Source: an uncultured Tenacibaculum sp. (GTDB taxonomy: Bacteria > Bacteroidota > Bacteroidia > Flavobacteriales > Flavobacteriaceae). Taken from it: 64,000 bases of DNA. Below are positions 62,494 through 64,000 of this stretch, piece after piece. Made by a program: the position numbers and the translations under genes. The stretch lies in contig CANMIL010000013.1 in NCBI GenBank assembly GCA_947497895.1, positions 1-64,000 on the forward strand. Reading direction: 5' to 3'. The notes beneath the pieces are model-generated. The model was not told the DNA's origin. It ran no database searches and was given only the letters and a program-made list of their open reading frames with translations. Positions within the stretch are counted from its first letter, which is position 1. Each line of letters starts with the position of its first letter.

Positions 62494-62943
62494 CTAATTT
62501 GAAAGTTTATTTTTTACTATTGCAGAGATTACTTTACCATCTGCTTGACCAGCCAATTGCTTTGATGCCATTCCCATCACTTTCCCCATATCTTTCATTC
62601 CTTCTGCTCCAACATTCGCAATTATCTCAACTACTACTTTCTCAATTTCTTCCTCGCTTAAGGCTTCAGGTAAAAATTGCTCTAAAACAGCAGCTTCTGC
62701 CAATTCTGGTTCTGCTAAATCAGCTCTTCCTTGTTCACTAAAAACAGCAGCACTATCCTTTCGTTGCTTTACCTGTTTCTGAACAATCTTCAACTCTTCT
62801 TGATCGGTTAATTCACCTTCACGAGCTTCAGTATTCGCCAACATAAAAGCTGATTTTAGAGCTCTTAATGCTGTTAAAGCTACGGTGTCTTTAGACTTCA
62901 TAGCCTCCTTCATTTTTTGAGTTATTTCCTTTTGTATACTCAT
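62494..62943 (-). CDS. GatB/YqeY domain protein
   Basis: 149 residues of the YqeY family (MSIQKEITQKMKEAMKSKDT, LRALKSAFM, then GAEGMKDMGKVMGMAS), related to the tail domain of GatB amidotransferase. Possibly binds tRNA; function is not established. It lies 35 bp after ftsZ and is probably cotranscribed with it. Confidence 0.93.
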   Translation of the reverse strand: MSIQKEITQKMKEAMKSKDTVALTALRALKSAFMLANTEAREGELTDQEELKIVQKQVKQRKDSAAVFSEQGRADLAEPELAEAAVLEQFLPEALSEEEIEKVVVEIIANVGAEGMKDMGKVMGMASKQLAGQADGKVISAIVKNKLSN

Positions 62944-62978
62944 TCTAAAATTATTAAACTATCTCTGAGGTGATTTTA

Positions 62979-64000
62979 TTAATCTACGTTATCGTGTAAA
63001 AAAGAATTATTCGAACGTAATAAATCGTCTTTATCGTTATTTAACGCCTTATCTGTCTTACTAATATCTTGATTCGCGTCAATATCAACTCCTAATCTCT
63101 TATAGGCTGGTTGACGCTCAATTTCATCAATATTTTTACTTACTTGATCAGCAAACTTATAATTAAAGCCCTTCATTTTCTCACGTCTTTCTTGAGCTCT
63201 TCTTTGTAACTCAGAAATAGTTAAACTTAAAGGTGAAGCTTCATCATTTGAACTATCAGAAGAATTATCTTCATCTGTCTTGGTCTTTACTTCAAAATTT
63301 AAAGACTCGTCTTCCTCTTTCTTGATTGCAGGCGTAGAACTTTTACCAATGGTAGGTTCTGCACTAAAATCGTCTAAAATATAACGTTTATGAACTTCTT
63401 TTTTAGGTTCTACAATCTCTGCCTCTACTTCGATATTTTTTATTTTCTCCGTAGTTTCAACAATACTATTTGCTGGCTTAATTTCCTCGTAAGAATTCAA
63501 AGGTAAATCAAACAATAAATCTTGTTGAATATATTCTTGCTTTGGTTCTTTAACCTCCTCTTTTGTTTCTGTAACGTTTGTTATGATAAAATCATCTTCA
63601 GAAACTGATTCTATAGAAATTTCATCATAAATAACGTCTATATTTTTTATAGCTTCAGTAGTAGGAATTAAGTTAAATTTTGGTTTATCCTCAATCTTTT
63701 CCTCTTCTAAAACATGCACTACCTTCTGATCAGTCTTTTGAGTTAAAGGCTCGTCAATGGTTGGAGCTTTCTCCACTTTCTTCTCCTCGAAACTATAGGT
63801 AGCTTTTTGTTCATCTTCTAATGTATGAACAATTTTTTTAGTTTCTGTATTAGAAATATCACCTTGTTGATCAGCTGTAAACCCCGTAGCAACTACAGTT
63901 AATGAAATTCCATCTTCTAAAGCTTCATCTTCACCAATTCCCATAATTATATTCGCATCATAACCTGCTTCTTCTTGAATATAATCATTAATTTCTCCTA
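62979..64000 (-). CDS. ftsZ: Cell division protein FtsZ, C-terminal part (cut by window end)
   Basis: The right edge cuts the gene. The visible 339 codons start inside the globular domain with NDYIQEEAGYDANIIMGIGE and ISLTVVATGFTA, the end of the FtsZ tubulin-like C-domain, and continue into a long Glu/Lys/Thr-rich linker (about 260 residues) with PTIDEPLTQ-like repeats and a C-terminal tail ending NNSFLHDNVD. Such long linkers are normal for flavobacterial FtsZ. The N-terminal GTPase domain is outside the window. Confidence 0.95.
   Translation of the reverse strand, partial: GEINDYIQEEAGYDANIIMGIGEDEALEDGISLTVVATGFTADQQGDISNTETKKIVHTLEDEQKATYSFEEKKVEKAPTIDEPLTQKTDQKVVHVLEEEKIEDKPKFNLIPTTEAIKNIDVIYDEISIESVSEDDFIITNVTETKEEVKEPKQEYIQQDLLFDLPLNSYEEIKPANSIVETTEKIKNIEVEAEIVEPKKEVHKRYILDDFSAEPTIGKSSTPAIKKEEDESLNFEVKTKTDEDNSSDSSNDEASPLSLTISELQRRAQERREKMKGFNYKFADQVSKNIDEIERQPAYKRLGVDIDANQDISKTDKALNNDKDDLLRSNNSFLHDNVD

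Noticed and set aside
62499..62741. Plus-strand Leu/Gln-rich frame opposite YqeY
   Set aside because: Antisense shadow of the conserved YqeY gene with highly biased composition.
63000..63700. Variable surface or adhesin gene (Glu/Thr-rich repeats)
   Set aside because: The frame continues upstream into the conserved FtsZ domain, so this is the FtsZ linker and tail.

Overview
The window is ordinary chromosome from a low-GC marine-type flavobacterium (Bacteroidota, Flavobacteriaceae; the gene content resembles Tenacibaculum and relatives, but the genus is inference). Supporting signs are Bacteroidota promoters (TTG about 19-20 bp upstream of TAnnTTTG), a short RpoD without region 1.1, T9SS-linked proteins (a C-terminal sorting domain and PorT), a mevalonate pathway, LytS/LytTR signalling and many TonB-type envelope proteins. 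I see no phage, transposon, integron or CRISPR array.

Layout. 1-301 is the 5' end of a 16S rRNA gene on the minus strand, preceded by a leader and three tandem promoters. 1109-3331 is a GMC oxidoreductase with both a Tat signal and a T9SS tail. A 15-bp tandem repeat lies before the translation operon thrS-infC-rpmI-rplT (3970-7186), in which infC must use a non-AUG start. 7914-11193 is the accessory-looking part: two paralogous unknown genes, a broken third copy and a frameshifted flavohemoglobin lying between 0.2-kb direct repeats. 11322-13045 is a divergent PLP decarboxylase/Lrp pair. 13057-22191 carries envelope, competence and peptide-use genes (TonB_C protein, comEC, thioredoxin-like protein, two POT transporters, a DPP4-like peptidase).

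22335-34330 holds the mevalonate pathway in two blocks (HMG-CoA reductase and a GYDIA-type GHMP kinase; mevalonate diphosphate decarboxylase, mevalonate kinase and a UbiA prenyltransferase), separated by a flavoprotein, an SMP-30-like lipoprotein, an ExbB-like protein and a LytS/LytTR pair. 34378-40792 holds rluB, a probable metal (copper) uptake operon, an fRMsr-like GAF protein and purH. 40875-46380 is the cell-shape operon mreB-mreC-mreD-mrdA-rodA. 46432-49119 holds two tandem histidine-kinase-like proteins, both with Asn in place of the phospho-acceptor His. Then come rpsT, two tRNA-Glu genes, proS, a Trp/Gly/Asn-repeat lipoprotein, a FadL-like porin, an Nfu protein, ubiE and porT.

56844-57163 contains two copies of a small structured element that look like tandem small RNAs, next to the operon ECF sigma - small protein - MscS channel. 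The window ends with rpoD, rpe, a CBS protein divergent from a Crp/Fnr regulator, tRNA-Arg, a YqeY protein and the 3' part of ftsZ, which runs off the right edge.

Most of this is housekeeping. The parts I would look at again are the duplicated unknown family around hmp, the tandem small RNA candidates, the two His-less kinases, the Tat+T9SS oxidoreductase and the AUA-started infC.
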